NCBI GenBank assembly: GCA_964645585.1
Contig: CAZYAN010000016.1
Span: forward strand, 6,888-70,887
Direction: 5' to 3'
Source of the DNA: DATGSL01 sp964645585
Lineage (GTDB): Bacteria > Verrucomicrobiota > Verrucomicrobiia > Opitutales > T3Sed10-336
Length of the DNA: 64,000 bases
Shown: piece after piece, positions 45,134-53,394 of the stretch
Position numbering within the stretch: position 1 is the stretch's first letter
Layout: the number at the start of each line of letters is the position of its first letter
Program-made: the position numbers and the translations under genes
Notes under the pieces: generated by a model
What the model saw: the letters and a program-made list of their open reading frames with translations, nothing else
Told to the model about the DNA's origin: nothing
Database searches by the model: none

Positions 45134-46744
45134 CTACGCCCTCGCGACCTCGACCTCGCGCGCGGAAAGGAGTTCCCGAGCGACAATGCGATCGTCGAAG
45201 GGGAGTGCCGCATCTCCCACATACTCAAATGCTTCATTTCCTTTCCCCAGTAAGACCACAACATCGCCTTCCGCGGCGGTATCGAGAGCCAAGGCAATTG
45301 CCCGGCGCCGGTCGTTGACAAACACGACGCGCTCCGCATCGCTGACGCCGTCGTACATTTCATTAAAAATTTCACCCAGCGGCTCGTTTCCGGGACTGTC
45401 AGAGGTTCCCCAGGCAAAATCAGCCTCGCACTGAACCGCCCGAACGACAGCTGCCCGCTCGCAGCCGCGCTTGTGAGAGCGTGCCGAATCCCCGTTGCCG
45501 CGACAGCCGAAGACCACCAGGAGACTGCCCGTGCACAGCTCCCGCGCGGCCCGAAGCGTGTTCCGTGTCGACTCCGGCGAACGCGAGCCGTCGACGAAAA
45601 TCCGGAATGGCCGACGTTCCGCTGGAACTTCCTCCATGCGCCCCGGCACACCCGGAAACGCGACCGCGCGCGGCAGGACCCGCTGCAGATCAAAACCGGA
45701 CGCCCATGCCGCCGATACAGCGGCCAGCAGGTTGCTGACCGCAAACGCGCCCAGCTGGCGGATCCGGACCCGCGCCGATCCCTCCGGCCATTCGATCCGA
45801 ACGACAGCGCCGCTGTCGCCTTCGAGAATCTCTGTCGCGCGAATCTCCGCGAGACGGCTTCGCCCAAAGGTGACCACGCGAACGTCTTCGGGAACCTCCT
45901 GAATCAACCGCAGCCCGCACGGATCGTCGAGATTCACCACCGCAACCCGCGGGAGCGGACCATTGCCGCCCGTGAGAAAATCCGCTTTCATCCGGTAACA
46001 GGCCTCGCGCCCGCCATACCCGTCGGCGTGCTCTTCACCAAGATTCAAAAAAACGGCCACATCGACCGGCAGACCCGCCAGCCGTTTCATCGCCAGACCG
46101 CGCGCGCTCACCTCCATCACCGCATGCTCGCAGCCGCCCTGCCGCATCTGCGCCAGCATGTTATGCAAATCAAGCGGCTCCGGCGTTGTTCGCCTGGACG
46201 GCACCACCCGCGCACCAAGATCATATTGCTCGCTGCTGAGCAAACCGACTCGATTCTCCTCGCCTTTCAGAAGGTGATGGAGCCAGTGGGCAACCGTCGT
46301 TTTGCCGTGGCTTCCAGTGATTCCAATCAATGTCGGCCGATCGGTCGCCGCTTCGTAAAACCGGCGGGCAATAACCGCCATCGCATGGCGCACGTCCCGA
46401 ACCCGGACAACCAGCGCACGCGGATGTTCGAGGTCGGCCCTTTCAGTGACAACCGCCGCGGCCCCGCGCCCAAACGCTTCGTGAATGGCCTGCGCCTCAC
46501 TCCCCTGCCGATCCGGCGACGCAAAATACAAGGCGCCCGGCGTCACGCGGCTGCTGTCGCAGCACAAGGTGACAATCGGCCTGACGAGCAGTCCCGTTGT
46601 CGCGACGACGCCCGCGCCGTCGCAAAGATGCCGGAGGAGAGCATGGCTGCCTTCGTTCCCGGCACGCTTTCGCCGCGAGGTACGTCTTACCCGGCGCTTC
46701 GTGTCAGAGATGGTCAGATTATAGTCCGGTGCGTGCTGAATCAT
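45134..46744 (-). CDS. murE: UDP-MurNAc-tripeptide ligase MurE-like (atypical residue-selection motif)
   Basis: A 536-aa Mur ligase expected to add the third amino acid of the stem peptide. The ATP loop LIGITGSHGKTTVAHWL and the NLGEEHADGYGG region are present, and the frame starts at ATG 46744, 26 nt inside the end of ftsI. Several MurE hallmarks are altered. The DNPR motif that holds meso-diaminopimelate through its Arg reads DSPG (residues 449-452), the GGDRDxGKR loop reads GCRGNGDSARSHKR, and GKGHE reads GKGNE. Position, length and overall pattern still support MurE; a different third residue or altered binding is possible. It is not MurD or MurC by context. Confidence 0.85.
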   Translation of the reverse strand: MIQHAPDYNLTISDTKRRVRRTSRRKRAGNEGSHALLRHLCDGAGVVATTGLLVRPIVTLCCDSSRVTPGALYFASPDRQGSEAQAIHEAFGRGAAAVVTERADLEHPRALVVRVRDVRHAMAVIARRFYEAATDRPTLIGITGSHGKTTVAHWLHHLLKGEENRVGLLSSEQYDLGARVVPSRRTTPEPLDLHNMLAQMRQGGCEHAVMEVSARGLAMKRLAGLPVDVAVFLNLGEEHADGYGGREACYRMKADFLTGGNGPLPRVAVVNLDDPCGLRLIQEVPEDVRVVTFGRSRLAEIRATEILEGDSGAVVRIEWPEGSARVRIRQLGAFAVSNLLAAVSAAWASGFDLQRVLPRAVAFPGVPGRMEEVPAERRPFRIFVDGSRSPESTRNTLRAARELCTGSLLVVFGCRGNGDSARSHKRGCERAAVVRAVQCEADFAWGTSDSPGNEPLGEIFNEMYDGVSDAERVVFVNDRRRAIALALDTAAEGDVVVLLGKGNEAFEYVGDAALPFDDRIVARELLSAREVEVARA

Positions 46745-48524
46745 AAGAACGTTCCTCGTAGGCTAGATAAGGCTCCGCTTTTCTTTCGACCGGCGGAATC
46801 CCCAGGTATTGAATCAATTGATCGGCGATCCGCTTGAACGCCGGTGCCGCGACCAGCCCTCCGTACGAATGCGCACCGCTCGGTTCATCGACGATGACAG
46901 TAATCACCAGCCTCGGGTTGGAGGCCGGGAAGAATCCGGAAAAAGATGCGATGTGGTGGCGGTTCGAATACCGCCCGTTGATGATCTTGCGCGTCGTGCC
47001 GGTTTTGCCGGCGACTTCGTAGCCGGGAATTTCCGCCTGCCGTGCGGTTCCTTCCGGCCCGACCACGTTGACGAGCAGCGCCGCGACGGTGCGGCTCACT
47101 TCCTCGGAAACCACACGCCAGCGCGGTTCGGGCGCAAACGAAACCACCGTCTGACCAGAGGCGTCAATCGCCCGGCGCACCACCCGCGGTCGCATCAAAA
47201 CGCCGCGGTTGGCAATCGCGCCCATTGACGCGTGGATCTGCATCGGCGTGGCGCTGACAGCATGTCCCATCGGCAGCCGCGTGATGGTCAGTCCATCCCA
47301 GTCCGCGACCTCGTGAAGAACCCCCGCGACCTCACCGCCCGTCGGAAAGCCTGTTTCGACGCCGAAACCGAATTGAGCCGCGTAACGGTGCAAGGTTTCC
47401 GCCCCCATGAGAACACCGAGCTGCGCGACTCCAACGTTGCTCGACTTCGCCACGATCCCGGCGACAGTCAATTCTCGGTATGGTTTGTGATCGTTGGGAA
47501 GAGCGGCCCAGCGATTGCCAATTTGGATCCGCGAAATCGAGCAGTCGAACACGTCGTGCGGCGTGACCAGACCTTCTTCGAGCGCAGCGGCCACGGGAAC
47601 GATTTTAAATGTCGATCCCGGTTCGAGTACATCGGTCAGCGCCCGGTTTCGCTGGTGCGCGATCGGCTCGGTGTTGTACCGGTTAAGATCATACGTCGGG
47701 TAATTCGCGAGCGCGAGAATGTACCCGGTCGACGGTTCGCTGACGAGGATTGACACGCCTTTGGGAGCATGCTCCTCCACCAGGCGCCGGACTTCCTCCT
47801 CGACCATGTGCTGAACAACCAAGTCGAGGGTCAGTTCCACATCGAGGCCGTCCGAAGGCTCGACGACCCGGTCCCGGAATTGAACCAGTTCCCGGCGGCG
47901 CCCGTCCCGCTCGGATTCGAGCCAGCCGTCCTGTCCGCGCAGGTAAAAGTCCATAAACAGCTCAATGCCGGTGACCGGGGTGCTCTCGCGATTGATGTAT
48001 CCGATCACGTGCGCGGCCGTTTCGTTGCCCGGATAAAATCGCGTGAATCTCCGGTTCCCGTAAACCCCGTCGATATCGAGGTCCAGGATCTGCTCGTATT
48101 CCTGTTCGCTGAGTCCCTCCGCCAGCTTTCGCCACCGCACGAGCTGAACGTCGCCAGCGTAACCGGACGGACCCGGGCGCGTCCGGGCCAGCATCAATTC
48201 CTCGAGCTCGGAGAGTTCAAGGCCGATGATCTTCGCCAGCGCCGCCCATTTCGGTCTGTCTTCCTCCACGACCAGCTGCGGATCGACGCCAAGAACGACT
48301 TCACTGCGGCTCGTCGCCAAAACGTTTCCGCGGCTGTCGAGGATATTGCCGCGCCGAGCCGGCTGTTCGACAACTTGCCGGCGGTTGTGCTCGATGATCC
48401 CCGCGAGTTCCTCCGCCTCCACCACATGGAGCATGTACAGCCGCGTGCCAATTCCTCCGAAGGCCGCGAAGACGAACAGACAGATCAGGCAAAGCCTGGC
48501 ACCAGATGTGAAAGCGGGTCCCAT
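46719..48524 (-). CDS. ftsI: Peptidoglycan transpeptidase FtsI (PBP3, class B)
   Basis: A 601-aa bitopic penicillin-binding protein for septal cross-linking. One membrane helix near residues 9-30 is followed by the dimerisation domain (PARRGNILDSRGNVLATS). The transpeptidase motifs are S304-T-F-K307, S361-S-N363 and K507-T-G509, all intact. No PASTA domain is present. It follows the ftsL-like gene by 22 nt and overlaps the murE start by 26 nt. Confidence 0.96.
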   Translation of the reverse strand: MGPAFTSGARLCLICLFVFAAFGGIGTRLYMLHVVEAEELAGIIEHNRRQVVEQPARRGNILDSRGNVLATSRSEVVLGVDPQLVVEEDRPKWAALAKIIGLELSELEELMLARTRPGPSGYAGDVQLVRWRKLAEGLSEQEYEQILDLDIDGVYGNRRFTRFYPGNETAAHVIGYINRESTPVTGIELFMDFYLRGQDGWLESERDGRRRELVQFRDRVVEPSDGLDVELTLDLVVQHMVEEEVRRLVEEHAPKGVSILVSEPSTGYILALANYPTYDLNRYNTEPIAHQRNRALTDVLEPGSTFKIVPVAAALEEGLVTPHDVFDCSISRIQIGNRWAALPNDHKPYRELTVAGIVAKSSNVGVAQLGVLMGAETLHRYAAQFGFGVETGFPTGGEVAGVLHEVADWDGLTITRLPMGHAVSATPMQIHASMGAIANRGVLMRPRVVRRAIDASGQTVVSFAPEPRWRVVSEEVSRTVAALLVNVVGPEGTARQAEIPGYEVAGKTGTTRKIINGRYSNRHHIASFSGFFPASNPRLVITVIVDEPSGAHSYGGLVAAPAFKRIADQLIQYLGIPPVERKAEPYLAYEERSYDSARTGL

Positions 48525-48546
48525 GAATTCAATTGTTCCCAGTCAT

Positions 48547-48939
48547 TCAGTTCCTTGCCGGCTCGTAAAAAGTAAGAGTTCCTTCGCTCTCCGCGGTGAC
48601 CAGACGGTCCCACCGACGCCGCGCGAACTGGATCTGCTCCGTGCTGTCGATCCGCACAACCTGCTCAGGACTCGCCGGCCGCAGACCAAGGTCGAACCGC
48701 CGGTTTTGCGCGTCGAGAAAGGCGGGGCTCATCGCGATCGCAATCTCGCCCGTCAGCCGGCTTTCATGCCGCTCGATCTCGACCAGCCGCCGCTCCATCG
48801 CGCGCGCCCGCGTCGCCGTCTCCGCGATCTGCTGACGAAGCCAGACAGTCACCAGCCCAAATGTCCCAACGAAGAAAACAAAGAGGAACACGAGGACCGC
48901 GACCTGGCGGGAATAACTTTTTCCGTACGCTCGCTTCAT
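48547..48939 (-). CDS. ftsL: FtsL-like bitopic divisome protein
   Basis: A 130-aa protein with a basic cytoplasmic tail (MKRAYGKSYSRQ), one membrane helix (VAVLVFLFVFFVGTFGLVTVW) and a predicted coiled coil (about residues 33-65, RQQIAETATRARAMERRLVEIE). This is the FtsL layout; sequence similarity is poor in the family, so the call leans on the position between rsmH and ftsI. The ATG overlaps the rsmH stop by 4 nt. A longer-than-usual tail of about 60 residues follows the coiled coil. Confidence 0.75.
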   Translation of the reverse strand: MKRAYGKSYSRQVAVLVFLFVFFVGTFGLVTVWLRQQIAETATRARAMERRLVEIERHESRLTGEIAIAMSPAFLDAQNRRFDLGLRPASPEQVVRIDSTEQIQFARRRWDRLVTAESEGTLTFYEPARN

Positions 48940-49865
48940 ACATTCTCCTGTGTATTTAACTTTTTAATACCGCGCAGTTTTGCTGAGCGGCTGCGCGGGT
49001 TTTGCGCGACCTCTGCCTCCGTCGCCCGAATCGGGCGCGAGGTGAGCGGCTCCGCTCGCTTCACCCGCAGTTGCTGCGGGGTCGAATCGCCGGCATCGAC
49101 CGGCTGCCCGCAGACGCTCCGGAAGAACCGCTTCACTAAACGGTCTTCGAGTGAATGAAAGCTGATGACGGCCAGCCGGCCGCCCGGATTGAGTCGCTCC
49201 ATGGCCTTTGGCAGCACCCGCTCGATCGACCCAAGCTCGTCATTCACGGCGATCCGAATGCCCTGAAATGTCTTCGTCGCCGGATGCAGTCGGCTTTCGC
49301 GCCTCGCCCGAGCGGTCTTCGCCGAAGCGATCAAATTCGCCAGACTGGCAGTGCGGCTAAGGGCACCTGTCCCTCGCGCATCAAGGATCGCGCGCAGGAT
49401 CCGACGCCACTCGCGCTCTTCTCCATACTCACGGATCGCTTGGGCAAGCGCCGCTTCACTCGCGGTTTCCAGCCATTCCGAAGCGGGCATACCGGTGGAC
49501 GGATCCATCCGCATGTCAGCCGGCGCGTCCTGACGGAACGAAAATCCGCGAACCGCTTCGTCGAGTTGAAACGAGGAAACACCGGCGTCGATGAGAATGC
49601 CGTCAAAACACTGCTCCGGCAGTTGATCGATCTGGTCGAAATTGAGCCGGTAAAAATGAAAGCGACCGCTCCATTCCGACTCAAATTCGGCAGCGCGGGC
49701 CGCGGCATCGGGGTCCCGGTCGACGGCAACCACATTCGCTCCCGCTTCCAAAAGGAGCCGCGTATGGCCGCCGCCGCCGAAGGTGCAGTCGAGCATCCAC
49801 TCGCCCGGCCGGGGAGCCAGGAGAGAAACAACCTCGTCCGCAAGGACCGGCAGGTGACCGTTCAT
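48936..49865 (-). CDS. rsmH: 16S rRNA (cytosine-1402-N4)-methyltransferase RsmH
   Basis: A 309-aa SAM-dependent methyltransferase (MraW) modifying C1402 in the ribosomal P site. ATG 49865 gives HLPVLADEVVSLL. Motifs: MLDCTFGGGGHTRLLL (SAM loop), VVAVDRDPDA, GILIDAGVSSFQLDE and NPGGRLAVISFHSLEDRLVK. Complete. It follows mraZ through a 414-nt gap that has one small ORF and a simple repeat. Confidence 0.97.
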   Translation of the reverse strand: MNGHLPVLADEVVSLLAPRPGEWMLDCTFGGGGHTRLLLEAGANVVAVDRDPDAAARAAEFESEWSGRFHFYRLNFDQIDQLPEQCFDGILIDAGVSSFQLDEAVRGFSFRQDAPADMRMDPSTGMPASEWLETASEAALAQAIREYGEEREWRRILRAILDARGTGALSRTASLANLIASAKTARARRESRLHPATKTFQGIRIAVNDELGSIERVLPKAMERLNPGGRLAVISFHSLEDRLVKRFFRSVCGQPVDAGDSTPQQLRVKRAEPLTSRPIRATEAEVAQNPRSRSAKLRGIKKLNTQENV

Positions 49866-49983
49866 GGGCAGTTTGCGTTCTCCAGGCGCACGCCGGCCGC
49901 TGCACCACCAGCCGCGGCTCCAGCGAGCCGCGGCCGGTGGCGTGAAACGGACCTTGTGCTGTCTGGTGAATGCCACCATCGAC

Positions 49984-50208
49984 TCATCTCCGAACGAAAC
50001 GGGCCACAAGGCCGAGAACGCTTACGCGTCGCGGCCGGTCCCTTCCGGTGTCCAGCCACGCTGCGCGCCGCCTCGCCGCCTGACGCAGCACCAGCGAATC
50101 GTCGAAACGCGACCGCGTGACCGGCGCCGGCAGTTCCCACTCGGAATAGTGTCGAACCCGGCCTGTTGCGAGGGCGCCGGAGGAGAACAGCATCTTGGTG
50201 AGTTTCAT
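49984..50208 (-). CDS. Small ORF in the mraZ-rsmH gap (uncertain)
   Basis: A 74-codon frame from ATG 50208 (MKLTKMLFSSGALATGRVRH) rich in Arg, without signal peptide or membrane helix. I recognise no family. It lies on the same strand as the division cluster, where most genes are tightly spaced, so a gap of 414 nt without a gene would be odd; this is the best candidate filler. The remaining stretch 49866-49983 appears non-coding. Arg-richness is also what an overprinted GC-rich frame would give, so the case is weak. Confidence 0.35.
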   Translation of the reverse strand: MKLTKMLFSSGALATGRVRHYSEWELPAPVTRSRFDDSLVLRQAARRRAAWLDTGRDRPRRVSVLGLVARFVRR

Positions 50209-50221
50209 GGCAGTGGCTTCT

Positions 50222-50270
50222 GTTGGTTTGTCGTTTGTCGTTTGTCGTCGTTTGTTGTCGTTTGCGCACG
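50222..50270. repeat. Tandem simple repeat of a TCGTTTG-type unit
   Basis: Several imperfect copies of GTCGTTTG/GTTGTCGTTTG stand in a row between mraZ and the small ORF. On the coding (minus) strand it reads as (A)CAAACGA repeats, unstructured and A/C-rich, the kind of leader that stays open in mRNA. It could tune translation of the downstream ORF, or be slippage-prone neutral DNA. Confidence 0.6.
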
Positions 50271-50279
50271 GAAGGCGCA

Positions 50280-50732
50280 TCAAAAATCGAGGCGTCGCAT
50301 GAGTTCTCCGAACGAGTCGCCCGAGGTCCGCTCGTTCATCCGTTGCCACCCTTCCGGGCTCCAGATGGAAAATCGCGTCATCGTGCCGACCATCACCGCC
50401 TCCTTCGTGATCCCGGCGTGCGCGACCAAACCCGGGTCGAGGTTGATCCGGCCCTGTTTGTCACATCCGAAGGAATGCGCGTCGGCGAAAAACCGGTGGA
50501 GAAAATCCTGCGCGTCCCGATCACCCATCTTCGTCTGTGACACTCTCTCAAAAAGAAGGTCCTTCTCCGCCGGCGGCAGCACCGAGATGTAACCCTCCGG
50601 ATGAGGAAGCCCCAGGTACACATCGCCTTCATCGCCCGCAAAGCGCCATTTGGACGGAATCGTGAGCCGATTTTTCGCGTCCAGATTGTGCCGGAAGAGA
50701 CCGACATAAATGGCCTTGGAAGAAGGATGCAT
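50280..50732 (-). CDS. mraZ: Transcriptional regulator MraZ
   Basis: A 150-aa AbrB/SpoVT-like DNA-binding protein of two swapped-hairpin domains that controls its own dcw operon. Start at ATG 50732. The first domain shows FRHNLDAKNRLTIPSKWR, the second FGCDKQGRINLDPGLVAHAG, each with the D-x-(K/Q)-G/N-R-(L/I) turn. First gene of the division cluster, with GTGGGG boxes upstream. The open frame reaches 50894 but crosses those boxes and is not used. Confidence 0.95.
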   Translation of the reverse strand: MHPSSKAIYVGLFRHNLDAKNRLTIPSKWRFAGDEGDVYLGLPHPEGYISVLPPAEKDLLFERVSQTKMGDRDAQDFLHRFFADAHSFGCDKQGRINLDPGLVAHAGITKEAVMVGTMTRFSIWSPEGWQRMNERTSGDSFGELMRRLDF

Positions 50733-50763
50733 GAGGGAAAATGGACGTGGGCGATCCGAATTT

Positions 50764-50813
50764 CCCCCACAACACCACATTTTGCCCCACTTCGTCAAGC
50801 TTTTGCCCCACCA
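50764..50813 (-). promoter_or_regulatory. Candidate MraZ operator: three GTGGGG boxes
   Basis: On the minus strand, upstream of mraZ, GTGGGG occurs with its first base at 50811, 50790 and 50769/50770, so at 20-21 nt spacing, about two helical turns. Two are followed by CAAAA and the third by GAAA. Known MraZ operators consist of short direct repeats of the form TGGG or GTGGG next to the mraZ promoter. A TTGACG (50793-50798) between the first two boxes could be a -35 element, which would fit repression by occlusion; I see no convincing -10. Confidence 0.65.
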
Positions 50814-50872
50814 CGCTCGGCGATTTTTCTTTTTAATGGTGCTTTTACGGTTCTTCCGACCTAAAGAGAGGC

Positions 50873-51688
50873 ATGGCGGCAGAGAAGCGGGCAAAGAAGA
50901 TTCGTTTGGACGAACTCCTGACGGAGCACGGCCTCGCCACTTCGCGCTCTCAGGCTAAAGCTCTGATACTGAGCGGGAAAATTCGCCTGGGAACGGCGGT
51001 TCTCGACAAACCGGGGAAGCTTGTCGCCGCGGACGCGCCGATCGAAGTACTCCAGCCGCCGCGTTTTGTGGGGCGCGGAGGCGAAAAACTGGAGCGGGCG
51101 CTCGAGGCGTTCGCCATCTCTTGCCGCGGTCTCCACGTGCTTGATGTCGGCGCTTCGACCGGTGGTTTTACCGATTGCGCGCTTCAGCACGGCGCGGCGT
51201 CCGCGACGTGCGTCGACGTCGGCCGCGGGCAGCTGCACGAGAAACTTCGCTCCGATCCTCGCGTGACCAATCTGGAGAAAGTAAACGCCCGGCATTTGAA
51301 ACCAGGAGATCTGCCGCTCGCGACCTACGATCTCATTGTGATCGACGTCTCCTTTATCTCCCTTCGCCTCATTCTCCCGGCCGTTTGGCCCTTCCTCTCT
51401 CCAAGCGGGCACCTCGTCGCCCTTATCAAACCGCAGTTTGAAGCCGAAAAGAAAGAGGTCGACCGAGGCGGCGGCGTCATCCGCGATGAGGCAATCCACC
51501 AGCGTGTCGTCGCTGAAATCATGGATTTCGCCCGCCAATCCCTGCCGGACGCCACCCTCCTCGGAACCGTGCCGTCACCGATCCAGGGCGGCGACGGCAA
51601 CCGCGAGTTCCTCCTGGGCGTCCAAAAGCATCCGCGATCCGCGACCGCGGACAGCCAGGAACGCCATCCAGAAGCTCCCGGCAGTTGA
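50873..51688 (+). CDS. tlyA: TlyA family rRNA methyltransferase / putative hemolysin
   Basis: A 271-aa protein with an N-terminal S4 RNA-binding domain (IRLDELLTEHGLATSRSQAKA) and a FtsJ-type methyltransferase fold (LHVLDVGASTGGFTDCAL; DLIVIDVSFISLR; ALIKPQFEAEK). TlyA proteins 2'-O-methylate 16S C1409 and 23S C1920 in mycobacteria. Transcribed away from mraZ across the region with the GTGGGG boxes, so its promoter may overlap that operator. The C-terminal 20 residues are unusual, polar and non-conserved in my view. Confidence 0.92.
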   Translation: MAAEKRAKKIRLDELLTEHGLATSRSQAKALILSGKIRLGTAVLDKPGKLVAADAPIEVLQPPRFVGRGGEKLERALEAFAISCRGLHVLDVGASTGGFTDCALQHGAASATCVDVGRGQLHEKLRSDPRVTNLEKVNARHLKPGDLPLATYDLIVIDVSFISLRLILPAVWPFLSPSGHLVALIKPQFEAEKKEVDRGGGVIRDEAIHQRVVAEIMDFARQSLPDATLLGTVPSPIQGGDGNREFLLGVQKHPRSATADSQERHPEAPGS

Positions 51689-51808
51689 CTAGTCAGCGAA
51701 ACACCAGCAATTTTAGGTTCGCCTTTTCATATCGTCTGACCCACAAACCAACGCGACGAAAGCCGCGTCCCTGAAATCTTTTCTCCCTGTAATAGGCAGC
51801 TTCACGAG

Positions 51809-52504
51809 ATGAACGGTACAGAATCGAAGAAAAAGGACCGAAACGGGAAAGCGCGGATCTTTCTCGTCGATGATCACCCTCTCATGAGACAGGGGGTTGC
51901 CCAGCTGATTAACAAGCAACCTGATATGGAAGTGTGCGGCGAGGCCGAGGATGCCCCTTCCGCCCTGAAGGGAATTGAAGCCGCAAAACCCGATGCAGCC
52001 ATTATCGACATATCGCTTCGGGGAACTAACGGGATCGAATTGATCAAAAACCTCCGGTCGATTTGCAAGTTTCTGCCTATCCTCGTCCTCTCGATGCACG
52101 ACGAGACAATTTATGCCCAGCGCGTCCTCCGGGCCGGAGCGCTCGGCTATGTTATGAAGCAGGAAGCATCCGATAAAGTTGTCCTCGCGCTCCGCAAGAT
52201 CATGAGCGGGGAAATTTACGTCAACGAACAGGTAGGCAGCCAGATGCTGCATCAGGCGCTGACGGGCCGCGGCAAGCCGAACGCCTCACCCATCGACCGG
52301 CTCAGCGATCGCGAGCTGGAAGTCATCGAAGCGATCGGCCAGGGAAAACCGACTCGTCAAATCGCGAAAGAACTCAATGTCAGCGTGAAAACGATCGAAT
52401 CCCACCGGGCGCACATCAAGGACAAGATCGGCCTCAAAAATGCGAGTGAGCTGGTCAAGTTTTCAGTTCAATGGGTGGAGAGCGAGATGAGCCGCTCTTT
52501 CTGA
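51809..52504 (+). CDS. NarL/FixJ-type response regulator (first of tandem pair)
   Basis: A 231-aa two-domain regulator. The receiver has the acidic pair in FLVDDHPLMRQG, the phosphoacceptor Asp in AAIIDISLRG, a Ser (VLSMHD) and Lys in GYVMKQE. The LuxR HTH is LSDRELEVIEAIGQGKPTRQ to VSVKTIESHRAHIKDKIGL. No histidine kinase is adjacent. It is closely similar to the next gene and both lie ahead of a sugar transferase, which hints at regulation of polysaccharide synthesis. Confidence 0.94.
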   Translation: MNGTESKKKDRNGKARIFLVDDHPLMRQGVAQLINKQPDMEVCGEAEDAPSALKGIEAAKPDAAIIDISLRGTNGIELIKNLRSICKFLPILVLSMHDETIYAQRVLRAGALGYVMKQEASDKVVLALRKIMSGEIYVNEQVGSQMLHQALTGRGKPNASPIDRLSDRELEVIEAIGQGKPTRQIAKELNVSVKTIESHRAHIKDKIGLKNASELVKFSVQWVESEMSRSF

Positions 52505-52654
52505 TCCGTCGGCTTTCCGGTTCCCCTTATTTTCAGGATCTTTTCTAGGTCTTTGCTCGACCAGCGCATAAGGGAAGCTCCTGATTGTGCCCTGTTCTCA
52601 TCAAAGCTATTGTATTCAGGCAGCCGCAAGGCTTCCTCCCGATTTTTGATGAAT

Positions 52655-52677
52655 CCCCTCCTTCCTCCGAGGAGGGG
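52655..52677 (+). promoter_or_regulatory. Stem-loop in the leader of the second response regulator
   Basis: CCCCTCCT (52655-52662) and AGGAGGGG (52670-52677) pair perfectly over 8 bp with a 7-nt loop. The 3' arm is a perfect anti-anti-SD-like AGGAGG and ends 26 nt before ATG 52704. It has no T-tract, so it is more likely a leader structure than a terminator. The rest of 52505-52703 holds no gene. Confidence 0.5.
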
Positions 52678-52703
52678 TGAGTAGAGCTTGCAACCACCCG
52701 ATT

Positions 52704-53393
52704 ATGAAAGAAGGCAACAACGCCGTTCAAAAGAAGCATTCTATTTTCCTGGTCGACGACCATCCCTTGATGCGGCAGGGACTGACGCAATTAATTAACA
52801 GCGAGCCGGATCTCGCTGTGTGCGGCGAAGCCGAAGACGCACCGCGTGCCCTTAAAGGGATTTCCACAAGGAACCCCGAGCTCGTCATCGTCGATATTTC
52901 TCTTCAAGGAAACAATGGTATCGAACTGACGAAGAGTATCAAAGCGTTATATAAAGATCTGCGGATCATGGTACTGTCGATGCACGACGAACATATATAC
53001 GCGCAGCGTGTTCTTCGTGCCGGGGCGAACGCATACGTGATGAAACAAGAATCGCCCGAACGCGTAATTGAAGCGATCCGCCGGACGCTCAACGGCGACA
53101 TCTACGTCAGTGAAAAGGTCGGTGCTCAAATCCTCCACCAGATTGTCAATGGTCGGGGCGCCACCGGCTCCCCCATTGACCAGCTCAGCGATCGCGAGCT
53201 CGAGATCATTCAATTGATCGGCGAAGGCAAAGCGACCCGCGAGATCGCCGCCAGCCTGAATGTCAGCGTCAAGACCGTTGAATCCCACCGTGCGCACATC
53301 AAGGAGAAGCTCAACCTGAAGAACGCCACCGAACTGGTCCAGTACTGCGTCCAATGGGTCGAGCAGGAAAACGCCATGGGTTCAAGTCGCTGA
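52704..53393 (+). CDS. NarL/FixJ-type response regulator (second of tandem pair)
   Basis: A 229-aa paralogue of the preceding gene from ATG 52704 (GTG 52677 would add nine residues inside the hairpin). Receiver: FLVDDHPLMRQG, Asp in LVIVDISLQG, VLSMHDE, AYVMKQE. HTH: LSDRELEIIQLIGEGKATRE to VSVKTVESHRAHIKEKLNL. The two proteins share most residues along their length, so a local duplication is evident; differences cluster in the helix before the HTH and in receiver helix 4. An orphan regulator pair. Confidence 0.94.
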   Translation: MKEGNNAVQKKHSIFLVDDHPLMRQGLTQLINSEPDLAVCGEAEDAPRALKGISTRNPELVIVDISLQGNNGIELTKSIKALYKDLRIMVLSMHDEHIYAQRVLRAGANAYVMKQESPERVIEAIRRTLNGDIYVSEKVGAQILHQIVNGRGATGSPIDQLSDRELEIIQLIGEGKATREIAASLNVSVKTVESHRAHIKEKLNLKNATELVQYCVQWVEQENAMGSSR

Positions 53394-53394
53394 C

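Noticed and set aside
45121..45867. N-terminal extension of the murF frame to 714 codons
   Set aside because: The added part overlaps murE in another frame and is Arg/Ser-rich without homology; GTG 45120 gives a normal MurF.
45473..46837. 454-codon plus-strand frame
   Set aside because: Antisense to murE and the ftsI end; low-complexity Arg/Pro composition.
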